Source: Mycobacterium decipiens
GTDB taxonomy: Bacteria; Actinomycetota; Actinomycetes; Mycobacteriales; Mycobacteriaceae
DNA length: 64,000 nucleotides
NCBI RefSeq assembly: GCF_963853665.1
Contig: NZ_OY970459.1
Location: 372,001-436,000, forward strand
Reading direction: 5' to 3'
Below are positions 54,841-64,000 of the stretch, piece by piece (the first letter of the stretch is position 1; each line of letters starts with the position of its first letter). Both the position numbers and the translations under genes were made by a program. Below the pieces are notes generated by a model. It was not told the origin of the DNA. It saw nothing but the letters and a program-made list of their open reading frames with translations, and ran no database searches.

Positions 54841-55590
54841 TCAAAGATCAAGCGTCGCGGGTGTCGGCGCGCCCAGCTGGCGATGCGGCACCGCACTGCG
54901 AAATCGGTTCGCTATCAGCGGTGCCAAACCTGGATGGGTGCCCAGCGGTTCGGTTACCAAATCGGCACCGGATGCCCGCAGCCGTTCTTGAAAAAGACCG
55001 TCGGCCAACAGGTAGGAGGCGATTACGACGCGGCCCGCACCCCGGTTGACCCGGGCCCAATCGCGCGCTCGTTTCACCGCCGTGGACACATTGGGATAAC
55101 CGGTCGCCGCAAATCCCAAGTCCACCCACGATCCGGTCAGCTTCTCCACCAGTGCCCTGGTGGTGTGCAGGTCGGCGCGTGCCCGCCGATCCGAGGTGCC
55201 CGCCGCCGCGAGGATCACGCAGTCGCCGGGCCGCCAACCGGATTCCACCAGCTTGTGGACCAGCATCCACGCGATTTCCCGGCTCGGCCCCAACGCGGGC
55301 GTGACTGTGACATTCGGGTGTCCACTGGCTGCGACGTGAGCGGGCAGATCGGTGCGAACGTGATATCCGCGGGACAAGAACGCCGGCACCACGATTGCGG
55401 GACGGCTGGACCCCTGATGCGAACGCGCGGACAGGGTGGACAGCACTTCGCTGGGTGAGGGCCCCAACACGTCGACGAACGCAACCTGCACCGTGCGCTC
55501 GACGAGCGCGCTCACCTGCGCGGCGAGGTCGCCGATCATGGCGACCCCGGACGGTCTGCGGGTGCCGTGCGCCGTCAAGATCAGATTCAT
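54841..55590 (-). CDS. Sirohydrochlorin chelatase-like protein, CbiX family (Rv0259c-like)
   Basis: The 249-residue protein carries two CbiX-like halves. The N-terminal histidine motif LILTAHGTRRPSG and AFLSRGYHVRTDLP is followed by RVVIASYLLADGLFQERL. Such enzymes insert iron into sirohydrochlorin to make sirohaem. The placement beside nirBD, which need sirohaem, supports this over cobalt chelation. Its ATG overlaps the end of the upstream HemD-regulator gene by 4 bp. Confidence 0.88.
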   Translation of the reverse strand: MNLILTAHGTRRPSGVAMIGDLAAQVSALVERTVQVAFVDVLGPSPSEVLSTLSARSHQGSSRPAIVVPAFLSRGYHVRTDLPAHVAASGHPNVTVTPALGPSREIAWMLVHKLVESGWRPGDCVILAAAGTSDRRARADLHTTRALVEKLTGSWVDLGFAATGYPNVSTAVKRARDWARVNRGAGRVVIASYLLADGLFQERLRASGADLVTEPLGTHPGLAPLIANRFRSAVPHRQLGAPTPATLDL

Positions 55591-56732
55591 AGGTCACCGT
55601 GCGTGCCGTCAACCGCCAGCCGGTAGCCACGTTTCACCACTGTTGCCACAATGTTCTTGTCGCCCAGAGCCGTTCGTAGCCGCAGCACGGCGGTGTCCAC
55701 GGCGTGGGTGTCGCTGCCGTCGCCGGGCAGGACGCGCAGCAGGTCGCCACGAGCGACGACGTCGCCGGGGCGATGTACCAACGCGCGCAGAATCGCCATT
55801 CCGGAGGGCGACAGTGCCCGCACCGAATCATCGACCAGCACCGAGGTTCCGCGGATCTCGATCACGTGGCCCGCCGCCTTGAACGTGCACGATCCCAACA
55901 GCGGTAGCTCCTCGGCGATGTGGCGCGCCAACGCGCCCAACCGCATTCGCTCGGGAGCCGATGTCGGGACGCCCTTTCGGATCAACGGCCGGGACGTTAC
56001 CGGGCCAACGCACATCGCGTGCACATCGGTGCGCAGCGCATCCAACAGTTGGTCTTCGATATCCAGTTCACGGCTGCGTTCGAGCACCGCGGCCGCGGCG
56101 GGTGCCGACGTGAAGCTGACCGCATCGAATTGTCGTCGCGCGATCCCGGTGACCAGCTGGTCGAACACGCCGCCCAGTGGTGCCGGCTTCCACCGGTACA
56201 CCCGGATGGGCACAACTTGCGCACCCGCAAAGCGCAACCCGCCGAGAAATTCCGGAAAGGGGTCCCAGCTGTCGGCGGCACCGTGCAGCTGGACGGCGAT
56301 CCGCATACCGGACACGCCCGATTCGAGCAGATACTCCAGCACTTCCTGCGACGATTCCGATTCGGGGGACCACTCTTCGCGCAGGCCGGCGGCGCGCAGC
56401 GCGCCCGTCGCCTTCGGTCCGCGGGAGATGATCCGGGCCGACGACAGCGACTCGATGAGCTGATTGGCCAGCCCCCAGCCCTCCGCAGCGGCCAACCAGC
56501 CGCGAAATCCGATGCCGGTGTGTGCGATCAGAATGTCAGGCGGTTCGGCGATCAAGGCTTCGGTGTTGCTGTTGAGTTCATCGTCGTCCGGGAGCGCGAT
56601 CATCTTGATCGCCGGGGCATTGCAGACCTCAGCGCCCTGGCGGCGCAGCAACGCACACAGTTCTTCGGCGCGGCGAGCGGACGTCACCGCGATCCGGTAG
56701 CCGGTTAGTGGCGCCGAGTGTGGCTGGGCCAT
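55587..56732 (-). CDS. nnaR: HemD-domain/winged-helix regulator of nitrate assimilation (Rv0260c/NnaR-like)
   Basis: This is a 381-residue fusion. Residues ~1-260 form a uroporphyrinogen-III synthase (HemD) domain (YRIAVTSARRAEELCALLRRQG, DILIAHTGIGFRGWL). Residues ~290-375 form an OmpR/PhoB-type winged helix (LSPSGMAILRALVHRPGDVV, DTHAVDTAVLRLRTALGD). The M. smegmatis ortholog NnaR activates nitrate/nitrite assimilation genes with GlnR. The gene sits between narK and the sirohaem chelatase. Confidence 0.9.
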   Translation of the reverse strand: MAQPHSAPLTGYRIAVTSARRAEELCALLRRQGAEVCNAPAIKMIALPDDDELNSNTEALIAEPPDILIAHTGIGFRGWLAAAEGWGLANQLIESLSSARIISRGPKATGALRAAGLREEWSPESESSQEVLEYLLESGVSGMRIAVQLHGAADSWDPFPEFLGGLRFAGAQVVPIRVYRWKPAPLGGVFDQLVTGIARRQFDAVSFTSAPAAAAVLERSRELDIEDQLLDALRTDVHAMCVGPVTSRPLIRKGVPTSAPERMRLGALARHIAEELPLLGSCTFKAAGHVIEIRGTSVLVDDSVRALSPSGMAILRALVHRPGDVVARGDLLRVLPGDGSDTHAVDTAVLRLRTALGDKNIVATVVKRGYRLAVDGTHGDL

Positions 56733-57073
56733 ACGACGTGTCTAAGCCTGTGAGGTTTCGGTCGCGTTACCAGGCAATTGCTGCCGGATTGCCCATTGCG
56801 GGGTCGGCGTCACACGCGGGCGGGCTTGGCTGCGGCCGTCGACTCCAGCAAGGCGGCGGCGGCGACCGGCTGGCGCACGTACCTGGTCCAGGTCAGGACC
56901 GCGGCGACGACGTAGGAACAGACGAACGCCCAGTAGGCCGCCGTCTCGGTACCGCTTCGCAGGTAGGACTCGCGCAACGCCAAGTTGATTCCGACGCCGC
57001 CGAGTGCGCCGACGGCCGAGCAGAAGCCGATCAGCGATCCGGACATCGCACGCGACCAACGATGGCGTTCGGC

Positions 57074-57843
57074 GGTGCTGGTGTTGTGCAACCGGCTACG
57101 AGCCTCAAAGACCGACGGGATGAGTTTGAACACCGATCCGTTGCCCATCCCGGCCAGAATGAACAACACCAGGAAGCCGGCGACGTTGCCGATCAGTGCG
57201 GCGGATGCCATGCCAACGTCATGGTCGGTGTAGCTGCTGATGCTGACCAACAGGCCGGCGGCCAGAATCATGCCGCCGAGGACGCCCAGGGTGACGCGGC
57301 TACCACCCAGCCGATCGGCCAGCTTGCCGCCGTAGATCCGCGCCAACGAGCCCAATAGCGGTCCAACGAAGGCGATTTGGGCTGCGTGAAGCGATGCGTG
57401 TTTGACGCTTTCGCCATTGGCCAGAAAGTTGACCGCCAGCACCTGGCCGAATGCGAATGCGAACCCGATCCAAGATCCGAAGGTGCAGATGTAGAGCAGC
57501 GATATCACCCAGGTGTCACGGTCGAACAGGATCGACCGCAGGTGATTCACTCGGATACCGTGATCGAGGTTGTCCATGAACAGTGCGGCGCAGATGCCGA
57601 CCGCCGTCAGTAGCACCAGGTAGACCGCGCACACCCAGTACGGTGCTTCGTGGCCGGCGGTAGCCAGCACCAGCAGCCCGACCAATTGGATCGCCGCGAC
57701 CCCGAGGTTGCCGACGCCGGCGTTAATGGCCAGCGCCGTGCCCTTAAGGCGGTGCGGGTAGTACGCGTTGACGTTGGCCAGCGACGCCGCATAGTTTCCC
57801 CCGCCGAGTCCGGTCAGTGCCGCACACACCAGGTACGGCCACA
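57074..57843. repeat. Tandem duplication, copy 1 of a 770-bp unit
   Basis: Every block compared between 57074-57843 and 57844-58613 is identical at an offset of 770. The unit starts with GGTGCTGGTGTTG. Outside the joint the flanks differ: GGC precedes copy 1, and CGGCAG follows copy 2. The two copies contain the same internal open frames and translations. Confidence 0.93.
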
Positions 57844-58613
57844 GGTGCTGGTGTTGTGCAACCGGCTACGAGCCTCAAAGACCGACGGGATGAGTTTGAA
57901 CACCGATCCGTTGCCCATCCCGGCCAGAATGAACAACACCAGGAAGCCGGCGACGTTGCCGATCAGTGCGGCGGATGCCATGCCAACGTCATGGTCGGTG
58001 TAGCTGCTGATGCTGACCAACAGGCCGGCGGCCAGAATCATGCCGCCGAGGACGCCCAGGGTGACGCGGCTACCACCCAGCCGATCGGCCAGCTTGCCGC
58101 CGTAGATCCGCGCCAACGAGCCCAATAGCGGTCCAACGAAGGCGATTTGGGCTGCGTGAAGCGATGCGTGTTTGACGCTTTCGCCATTGGCCAGAAAGTT
58201 GACCGCCAGCACCTGGCCGAATGCGAATGCGAACCCGATCCAAGATCCGAAGGTGCAGATGTAGAGCAGCGATATCACCCAGGTGTCACGGTCGAACAGG
58301 ATCGACCGCAGGTGATTCACTCGGATACCGTGATCGAGGTTGTCCATGAACAGTGCGGCGCAGATGCCGACCGCCGTCAGTAGCACCAGGTAGACCGCGC
58401 ACACCCAGTACGGTGCTTCGTGGCCGGCGGTAGCCAGCACCAGCAGCCCGACCAATTGGATCGCCGCGACCCCGAGGTTGCCGACGCCGGCGTTAATGGC
58501 CAGCGCCGTGCCCTTAAGGCGGTGCGGGTAGTACGCGTTGACGTTGGCCAGCGACGCCGCATAGTTTCCCCCGCCGAGTCCGGTCAGTGCCGCACACACC
58601 AGGTACGGCCACA
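57844..58613. repeat. Tandem duplication, copy 2 of a 770-bp unit
   Basis: This is the second copy of the unit described at 57074. Reading the minus strand, it is the first part of the narK-like gene to be translated, and the frame shifts on entering the other copy because 770 is not divisible by three. Confidence 0.93.
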
Positions 58614-59126
58614 GCGGCAGGCCCGGGTTGGCCAGCAGCACAATGGTGCCGGCAGTCGGGATGGACAGCACCAACGCCGAGAACGTCGTCCAGTTGCGGC
58701 CGCCGAAATGCGCGATACCCAACGTGTAGGGGATGCGCGCGCAGCCACCGACCAGTGTGGCAACCGCGCCCAGCAGCAATTTGTCGCCCGCGGAAAAGCC
58801 GTACACCGATGACGGCATGAACAGCGCCATCACCGCCCACAGGGTCCAAATCGAGAAGGCGACGTGATCGCCGGCGACGGTGCAGATCAGATTGCGGCGG
58901 GCGATCTGTTTGTTGCCGGCCTCCCAGGCGACGCGGTCTTCGGGATTGAAGTCCGTGAGGTAATGGTTGCGGTGGCTCACGACAGTGCGCCCCGCGAATC
59001 GGCATGCATACGGAATGCTCTATCGATGATGGAAGCCGGGCAACTGCTGCGGGGTGATTTTGGCTGAAAGTTGAATTCCAGTTGCCTGACAACTCGCTGG
59101 CAGACCGGGTTGCTTCGGGTGCTGGG

Positions 59127-60536
59127 TTACACGTAGGCCAAGCCCGCAGCCGCAGCCCCCTCCGGTACGACGTCGCCGGTGGTCCCGAGCGGCCGGCGCA
59201 CGTAGATCGCCCAGGTCAGTACCGAGGCGGCCAGGTAGAACACCACGAAGGCCCAGAATGCCGAGGTGGCCGTGCCACTGGTCAGGTAGGACTGGCGCAG
59301 GGCGAGATTGACGCCCACGCCGCCGAGCGCGCCGACCGCCCCGGCAAAACCGATCAGTGCACCTGACATTGAGCGCGACCACTGCCGGCGCTCGGCTTCG
59401 CTGATTCGCAGCGAATGGCTGCGTGCCTCGAAGATCGACGGAATCATCTTGTACACCGAGCCATTGCCGATCCCGGACAGGATGAACAGTGCCACGAAGC
59501 CGATGATGTATCCGACCATCGTCGCAGTCGGGACCCGACCGGCCAGGTGGTCACCGAAAGTGCTTGCACTGACCAGTATTCCGGCAGCCAGGAGCATCGA
59601 GCAGAAGGCGGCAAGGGTAACGCGGCCACCGCCGATGCGGTCGGCGAGTTTGCCGCCGTACACCCGGGACAGTGATCCCAACAGTGGCCCCAGGAAGGCG
59701 ATTTGGGCGGCGTGCAGCGAAGCTTGCGCCGTGCTCTGACCGCTGGCGATGAAGTTGATCTGCAGCACCTGGCCGAACGCGAAAGAGAACCCGATGAACG
59801 AGCCGAAAGTGCCGATGTAGAGCAGCGAGATTACCCAGGTATGCGGCTCGGACAGCACCGCGGCCATGGTGTTCATCTCGATGCGGTACTGCGCCAGGTT
59901 GTCCATATACAGGGCTGCGCCGACGCCGGCGACCGCCAGCAGCACCAGGTATACCGCGCAGACCCAGTAGGGCTCGCGGTCACCGGCCGTGGCGATCACC
60001 AGCAGGCCGACCAACTGCACCACCGGCACCCCGAGGTTGCCGCCACCCGCGTTGAGCGCAAGCGCGGCGCCCTTGAGTCGCTGCGGAAAGAACGCGTTGA
60101 TGTTCGTCATCGAGGACGCGAAGTTGCCGCCGCCGAGGCCTGCCAGCGCACCGCACACCAGATACGGCCACAGCGGCAAACCGGGGTTGGCCAGCAGCGC
60201 GATGGTGCCAACGGTCGGAATCAACAGCACCAGTGCGGAGAAGATGGTCCAGTTGCGGCCGCCGAATTTCGCGGTGGCGAAGGTGTATGGGAAGCGCAGA
60301 CACGCCCCGACCAAGGTTGCCGTGGCGCCGAGGAGGAACTTGTCGCCGGCGGAAAAGCCGTACACGGATGCGGGCATGAAGAGCACCATCACCGACCAGA
60401 GGGACCAGACCGAAAACCCGACGTGCTCGGCGGCCACCGACCAGATCAGGTTGCGTCGGGCGATGTACTTGTTGCCGGCCTCCCACGCCACCGTGTCTTC
60501 GGGATCCCAGTCGGAGATCTGGTGGGAGCGGCCCAT
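59127..60536 (-). CDS. narK3: Nitrate/nitrite transporter NarK3-like (MFS)
   Basis: This is a 469-residue, 12-helix transporter. The nitrate-signature glycine-rich segments GALAGLGGGNFASSM and ALNAGGGNLGVP are present, as is FGSFIGFSFAFGQ. It moves nitrate in or nitrite out. Upstream are two inverted repeats. The downstream paralogue at 56810-58980 is disrupted, so this is the only intact narK in the window. Which of the two is the strict ortholog of H37Rv narK3 cannot be decided by eye. Confidence 0.88.
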   Translation of the reverse strand: MGRSHQISDWDPEDTVAWEAGNKYIARRNLIWSVAAEHVGFSVWSLWSVMVLFMPASVYGFSAGDKFLLGATATLVGACLRFPYTFATAKFGGRNWTIFSALVLLIPTVGTIALLANPGLPLWPYLVCGALAGLGGGNFASSMTNINAFFPQRLKGAALALNAGGGNLGVPVVQLVGLLVIATAGDREPYWVCAVYLVLLAVAGVGAALYMDNLAQYRIEMNTMAAVLSEPHTWVISLLYIGTFGSFIGFSFAFGQVLQINFIASGQSTAQASLHAAQIAFLGPLLGSLSRVYGGKLADRIGGGRVTLAAFCSMLLAAGILVSASTFGDHLAGRVPTATMVGYIIGFVALFILSGIGNGSVYKMIPSIFEARSHSLRISEAERRQWSRSMSGALIGFAGAVGALGGVGVNLALRQSYLTSGTATSAFWAFVVFYLAASVLTWAIYVRRPLGTTGDVVPEGAAAAGLAYV

Positions 60537-60548
60537 GCTGACTCCTAT

Positions 60549-60571
60549 CGTGATCGACGTTCTCGATCACG
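60549..60571. promoter_or_regulatory. Inverted repeat immediately upstream of narK3
   Basis: CGTGATCGA-cgttc-TCGATCACG is a perfect 9-5-9 inverted repeat ending 12 bp upstream of the narK3 ATG. It could be an operator or a 5'UTR hairpin close to the ribosome-binding region. Confidence 0.6.
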
Positions 60572-60612
60572 CTAGAAATCCTTTGTTGCCCGGGCGCTTC
60601 CGGTAGTGACCC

Positions 60613-60630
60613 GAGCGTGAATTTTCGCTC
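60613..60630. promoter_or_regulatory. Short inverted repeat between aac and narK3
   Basis: GAGCG-tgaatttt-CGCTC, with GTGA/TCAC around its core, lies between the end of aac(2')-Ic and narK3. The stem is short; it may be part of an operator. I could not decide between that and a weak terminator. Confidence 0.3.
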
Positions 60631-60679
60631 ACACGGTTACAGCCGGCGTGTGAGGGCGGGCGTCACTGCGTCCGGGTGC

Positions 60680-61234
<555 letters not shown>

Positions 61235-61248
61235 TTACCAGGCTTGTG

Positions 61249-62136
61249 TTACGGCCGGGCCGGCAGCGAAGACCGGGGCCGCGTCCAGTGCAGCCGCACG
61301 TACTGGCCGGGACGCACCTGCGCGACCTTGTCGATGTCCTCGTCGGTCAGCACGCCGACGACCGGGTAACCCCCGGTTATCGGATGGTCCGGCCCCAGAA
61401 TCACCGGTAACCCGTTGGGCGGTACCTGGATCGCGCCGCGGGTGGTGCCTTCGCTGGGCAGCTGTCGATCCGGCCAGCGATACTGCAGCGGGCGTCCTTC
61501 CAGCCGCATCCCCACTCGGTCGCTGCGGTTGGATGCCATCCAGATCGTGTGCACCAAGACGTCGGGATCGATGAACCAGTCGTCGCGCGGCCCGGGCACC
61601 ACCATCAGTTCCACCAGATGCTCTTCGATAGCGGCCACCGGGGCCTGATCGAGTTCTGGGTAGTCGTCGGTGGGTTCGCCGATCGGCAGCACATCTCCGG
61701 CGCGTAGCGGCGACGGACCGATAGCCGACATCACGTCGTAGCTGCGCGACCCCAGCACCGGTGCGACGCCGACACCGCCGCGCACCGCTAGATAGGTCCG
61801 CAGTCCGGCCCGCGGGGTGCCCAGTGAGATCACCTGGCCGTCCCGGACGTGGTGAATGCTGTTGGTGCCGAACATGGTTCCATTCGCGGTCGGGTCGGTG
61901 TCGGCGCCCGTCACCGCGATATCGACGTCGCCGCCGCGCACCCGTGCCGAGAAGCCGCCGAACGTCACTTCGACCGTGGCCCAATCGTCAGGGTTGGCGA
62001 CCAGTCGGTTGGCCAGCGTGTGCGCGCGGCGGTCAGCGGCGCCGGACCGACCGACACCGAGGTGGGCCTGTCCCGTCCGGCCGAGGTCCTGGACGAGGGC
62101 CAGCGGTCCGCTGCGCAGGATTTCCAGTGTTGTCAC
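61249..62136 (-). CDS. pxpC: 5-oxoprolinase subunit C / biotin-dependent carboxyltransferase-like (Rv0263c-like)
   Basis: The 295-residue protein matches the KipA/PxpC family: [31 protein letters not shown], and ending [25 protein letters not shown]. With PxpB it forms the PxpBC part of the ATP-dependent 5-oxoprolinase. It is encoded 21 bp downstream of the pxpB-like gene. Confidence 0.87.
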   Translation of the reverse strand: MTTLEILRSGPLALVQDLGRTGQAHLGVGRSGAADRRAHTLANRLVANPDDWATVEVTFGGFSARVRGGDVDIAVTGADTDPTANGTMFGTNSIHHVRDGQVISLGTPRAGLRTYLAVRGGVGVAPVLGSRSYDVMSAIGPSPLRAGDVLPIGEPTDDYPELDQAPVAAIEEHLVELMVVPGPRDDWFIDPDVLVHTIWMASNRSDRVGMRLEGRPLQYRWPDRQLPSEGTTRGAIQVPPNGLPVILGPDHPITGGYPVVGVLTDEDIDKVAQVRPGQYVRLHWTRPRSSLPARP

Positions 62137-62157
62137 GGCTCCCCCTTCACCCTCGGC

Positions 62158-62817
62158 CTAGGCGGCCCGGAACTGGACCGACATGCCCTGGGTGAGCAGC
62201 GCCGGGTTGGGCCGGTCGATATCCCACAGGACCGCGTCGGTGCGGCCGATGATCTGCCAACCGCCCGGCGATTGACGTGGATATATCGCGCTGAATTCGC
62301 CGGCCAGAGCGACCGATCCGGCCGGCACCGAGGTTCGCGGTTCGGGTCGGCGCGGCACCCGCAGGCGCGGGTCGCCGTCGATCAAGTAGGCGAAACCCGG
62401 TGTGAACCCGCCGAATCCCACCCGCCACCGGGTGGCGGTGTGGGCGTTGATGACCTGTGCGGTGGACAGGCCGGTATGGCTGGCGACCTCGGCGAGGTCG
62501 GGGCCGTCGTAGATGACGTCGATGACCACATCGCCCTGGTGCCCGGACGCGGCGGCCGCTACCGCGTCAGAGCTGACCCGCAACTTGCGCAGGCGCTGAC
62601 GAGTGGCCCCTTGCCAGCGGGGTCCGCGGACCTTCACCAAAACGGTGCGCGAGGCCGGGACGATGTCGACCACACCGGGCAGCGCCGCCCTTCGCAACGC
62701 CTCGGTCCATGCCAATACCTCAGCGGTGCTATCACATTGCAGCATCAGCGCTTGGTCGCCGTAGTCGAGCACGGAGCAGGCCAATACCGCGTCCATCGAG
62801 ACGTCCATCACACTCAT
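62158..62817 (-). CDS. pxpB: 5-oxoprolinase subunit B / KipI family (Rv0264c-like)
   Basis: The 219-residue allophanate-hydrolase subunit-1-type protein contains [38 protein letters not shown] and [15 protein letters not shown], all family signatures. It partners PxpC. Several in-frame ATGs occur near the 5' end (62817, 62808, 62796), so the true start may be slightly shorter. Confidence 0.87.
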   Translation of the reverse strand: MSVMDVSMDAVLACSVLDYGDQALMLQCDSTAEVLAWTEALRRAALPGVVDIVPASRTVLVKVRGPRWQGATRQRLRKLRVSSDAVAAAASGHQGDVVIDVIYDGPDLAEVASHTGLSTAQVINAHTATRWRVGFGGFTPGFAYLIDGDPRLRVPRRPEPRTSVPAGSVALAGEFSAIYPRQSPGGWQIIGRTDAVLWDIDRPNPALLTQGMSVQFRAA

Positions 62818-62891
62818 GTCTCGACGGTAACGCCAGAATCGGGGGCTCGGCCAGGGATTTTCGAGACTGCCAGAGGTGCCTTAGCAAACGC

Positions 62892-63881
62892 TCATGAGCC
62901 CAAGATCCGGCCGATCTGCGGGGGCAGCTGCTCGGCAACCAGCGGATAGCTCAGCGGCGACGCGAAGGCGATCGCTCCGGCCTGTTCCTTCGACGTGAAG
63001 ATGTGGCGCCGCTGCGCGGTCGCCTGCGACGCCGCTATCTCCGGGTCGGCCAGCACCGCGTTTTCCTCCTCGGGGCTCTCGGTCAACCAGATCAGCACGT
63101 CGGCGGAATCCAGCACCGCCTTGATGTGGTCGCGAGGAATGACGCCGCGCTGATCGACGGCGAAGGGTTTGATGCTGTCGGCGATGACCAGACCCATTTC
63201 GTTCAGGAAGTCGGTCCGCCAGCCCGCCATGGTGGCGACCACACTGCCCTGCCAGAGGCGCCCCTGCAGCAGCAGCGCCTTTTTGCCCCGCCATAGCGGA
63301 TACTTCTGCGCTACCGCGGCGAACTTTTGGTCGACGGCCTCAATCAGCGACCGCATCTGGTTGGCCTGGAACACGGCCTGGCCGATCGTGGTGGCCTGAT
63401 CCTTCCATGGCTCGAAGAACGCGTCGCCGCCCGATTGCGGGATGGTCGGGGCGATCGCCGACAGTTGCTGATAGGTATCGGCGTCGACGCCGGCGTTGAT
63501 CGCCACGATCAGGTCGGGTTTCAGGGCGGCGATCCGGTCGATCTGAATGCCGTTGTCCAGGTTCAACACCACCGGCTGCGCCCCGCCGAGCTTGGGCTGG
63601 GCCCACGGCCACACCGCGAACGGCTGGTCACCGAACCAGTTGGTCACCGCGATGGGCACCACACCGACCGCGAGCAGGTCGTCCTGCTCGGTGTAGCCGG
63701 CGCTGACCACTCGCTTGGGTGGCTCCTTGATGACGGTCTTACCGAACAGGTGGGCAATTGTTACCGCCGCTCCGCCCGTGCCCGGCGGCGGTTTGGGTGA
63801 GGAGCACCCCGGCAGGAGCCCGGCAACCCCGGCGGCCCCGGCGACCTGCAAGAATCCCCGGCGACTCGATCCCTGTTGCAC
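62892..63881 (-). CDS. Iron-siderophore/haem ABC-type substrate-binding lipoprotein (Rv0265c-like)
   Basis: The 329-residue protein has a Tat-type signal with RRGFLQVAG and a lipobox LPGC at Cys26, so it is a Tat-exported lipoprotein. The mature part has the FecB/FepB-type periplasmic-binding fold (ERVVSAGYTEQDDLLAVGVVP-like N-domain and IDRIAALKPDLIVAINAG). It would capture an iron chelate for an ABC importer. No transporter genes are in this window. Confidence 0.9.
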   Translation of the reverse strand: MQQGSSRRGFLQVAGAAGVAGLLPGCSSPKPPPGTGGAAVTIAHLFGKTVIKEPPKRVVSAGYTEQDDLLAVGVVPIAVTNWFGDQPFAVWPWAQPKLGGAQPVVLNLDNGIQIDRIAALKPDLIVAINAGVDADTYQQLSAIAPTIPQSGGDAFFEPWKDQATTIGQAVFQANQMRSLIEAVDQKFAAVAQKYPLWRGKKALLLQGRLWQGSVVATMAGWRTDFLNEMGLVIADSIKPFAVDQRGVIPRDHIKAVLDSADVLIWLTESPEEENAVLADPEIAASQATAQRRHIFTSKEQAGAIAFASPLSYPLVAEQLPPQIGRILGS

Positions 63882-63939
63882 TGCGTGAGCGTATCGCGTG
63901 CTGCACCGGCACCCCCGGCCAAGCGCAACGGGCTTCTCT

Positions 63940-64000
63940 TTAGGGTTTGTGCCAAGGGCTGTAGTCGGCGATCAGCTGCTCCTGCGGCGGGCGCTGGTCG
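63940..64000 (-). CDS. C-terminal codons of a gene running off the right edge (possibly oplA/Rv0266c)
   Basis: The reverse strand reads DQRPPQEQLIADYSPWHKP and then TAA at 63942-63940. Its position matches Rv0266c (5-oxoprolinase OplA) in H37Rv, which would fit the pxpB/pxpC genes nearby. Only about 19 codons are visible, so the identification rests on synteny. Confidence 0.5.
   Translation of the reverse strand, partial: DQRPPQEQLIADYSPWHKP

Larger units (their letters stand above)
56810..58980 (-). pseudogene. narK-family nitrate/nitrite transporter broken by an internal 770-bp tandem duplication
   Basis: Translation from the GTG at 58980 gives a NarK-type MFS protein (HRNHYLTDFNPEDRVAWEAGN) with GLGGGNYAASLANVNAYYPHRLKGTALAINAG and further helices. 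At the duplication joint (57843/57844) the frame shifts and ends in CGRTWCVRH at 57814, giving 388 residues. A second frame from 57829 continues to the natural C-terminus at 56810. The total minus 770 is 1401 bp, exactly 467 codons, so removing one copy restores a 466-residue transporter. The result is a disrupted copy, unless it reflects assembly error. By eye it is about 60 percent like the intact narK3 upstream. Confidence 0.9.

Overview
This window comes from a slow-growing Mycobacterium closely related to the M. tuberculosis complex. The bases are GC-rich. Nearly every backbone protein is recognisable as an ortholog of the M. tuberculosis H37Rv run Rv0218 to Rv0265c, in the same order and orientation (from memory; no search was run). 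It is unlikely to be a complex member itself. Several blocks are not in my recollection of H37Rv: a roughly 8 kb lipid-metabolism island, an MFS gene, a ClC channel gene, a PEP-mutase-like gene and a second narK. Several H37Rv genes are missing: the PIN gene Rv0229c, vapBC24, Rv0246, and the cobU-cobQ1-PPE2 block.

Layout. 1-4978: molybdopterin oxidoreductase/membrane pair, lipC, a wax ester/triacylglycerol synthase and echA1. 4979-12941: accessory island with integrase/13E12 debris, a lone hypothetical gene, an acyl-CoA ligase, a small partner ORF, an NAD-dependent reductase, a P450, a TetR regulator and a second crotonase. 12938-21407: aldehyde dehydrogenase, methyltransferase, a nine-copy 58-bp VNTR abutting a glycosyltransferase, two membrane proteins (one with a DUF3068-type architecture) and an acyltransferase. 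21420-21882: a broken PE-PGRS gene. 21984-31259: php, fadE4, TetR plus R2lox, a secreted hypothetical, gabD1, an MFS transporter and an LMF-like membrane protein. 31321-37080: arabinan biosynthesis (aftD), Rv0236A and the GH3 lipoprotein lpqI.

37106-44909: a TetR regulator (Rv0238 type) with a ClC channel, then htdX, fabG4, fadA2 and fadE5, which together cover most steps of a beta-oxidation/fatty-acid elongation cycle. Three related 16-bp inverted repeats lie 35-67 bp upstream of the TetR gene, of the divergent fabG4/fadA2 pair and of fadE5. I read this as a candidate local regulon. 45313-51187: a flavin reductase-like gene, the Sdh1 succinate dehydrogenase operon, a PEP-mutase-like gene and the small heat-shock gene hsp with a HAIR/SigH-type promoter.

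51402-60536: nitrite/nitrate assimilation. nirB and nirD need siroheme. A CbiX-type chelatase and a HemD/winged-helix regulator (NnaR type) are encoded convergently, and two narK transporter genes lie upstream of them. The downstream narK is broken by an exact 770-bp tandem duplication; removing one copy restores a 466-residue frame. 60680-64000: aac(2')-Ic, the pxpC/pxpB pair, a Tat-type iron-siderophore lipoprotein and the last codons of a gene that runs off the window.
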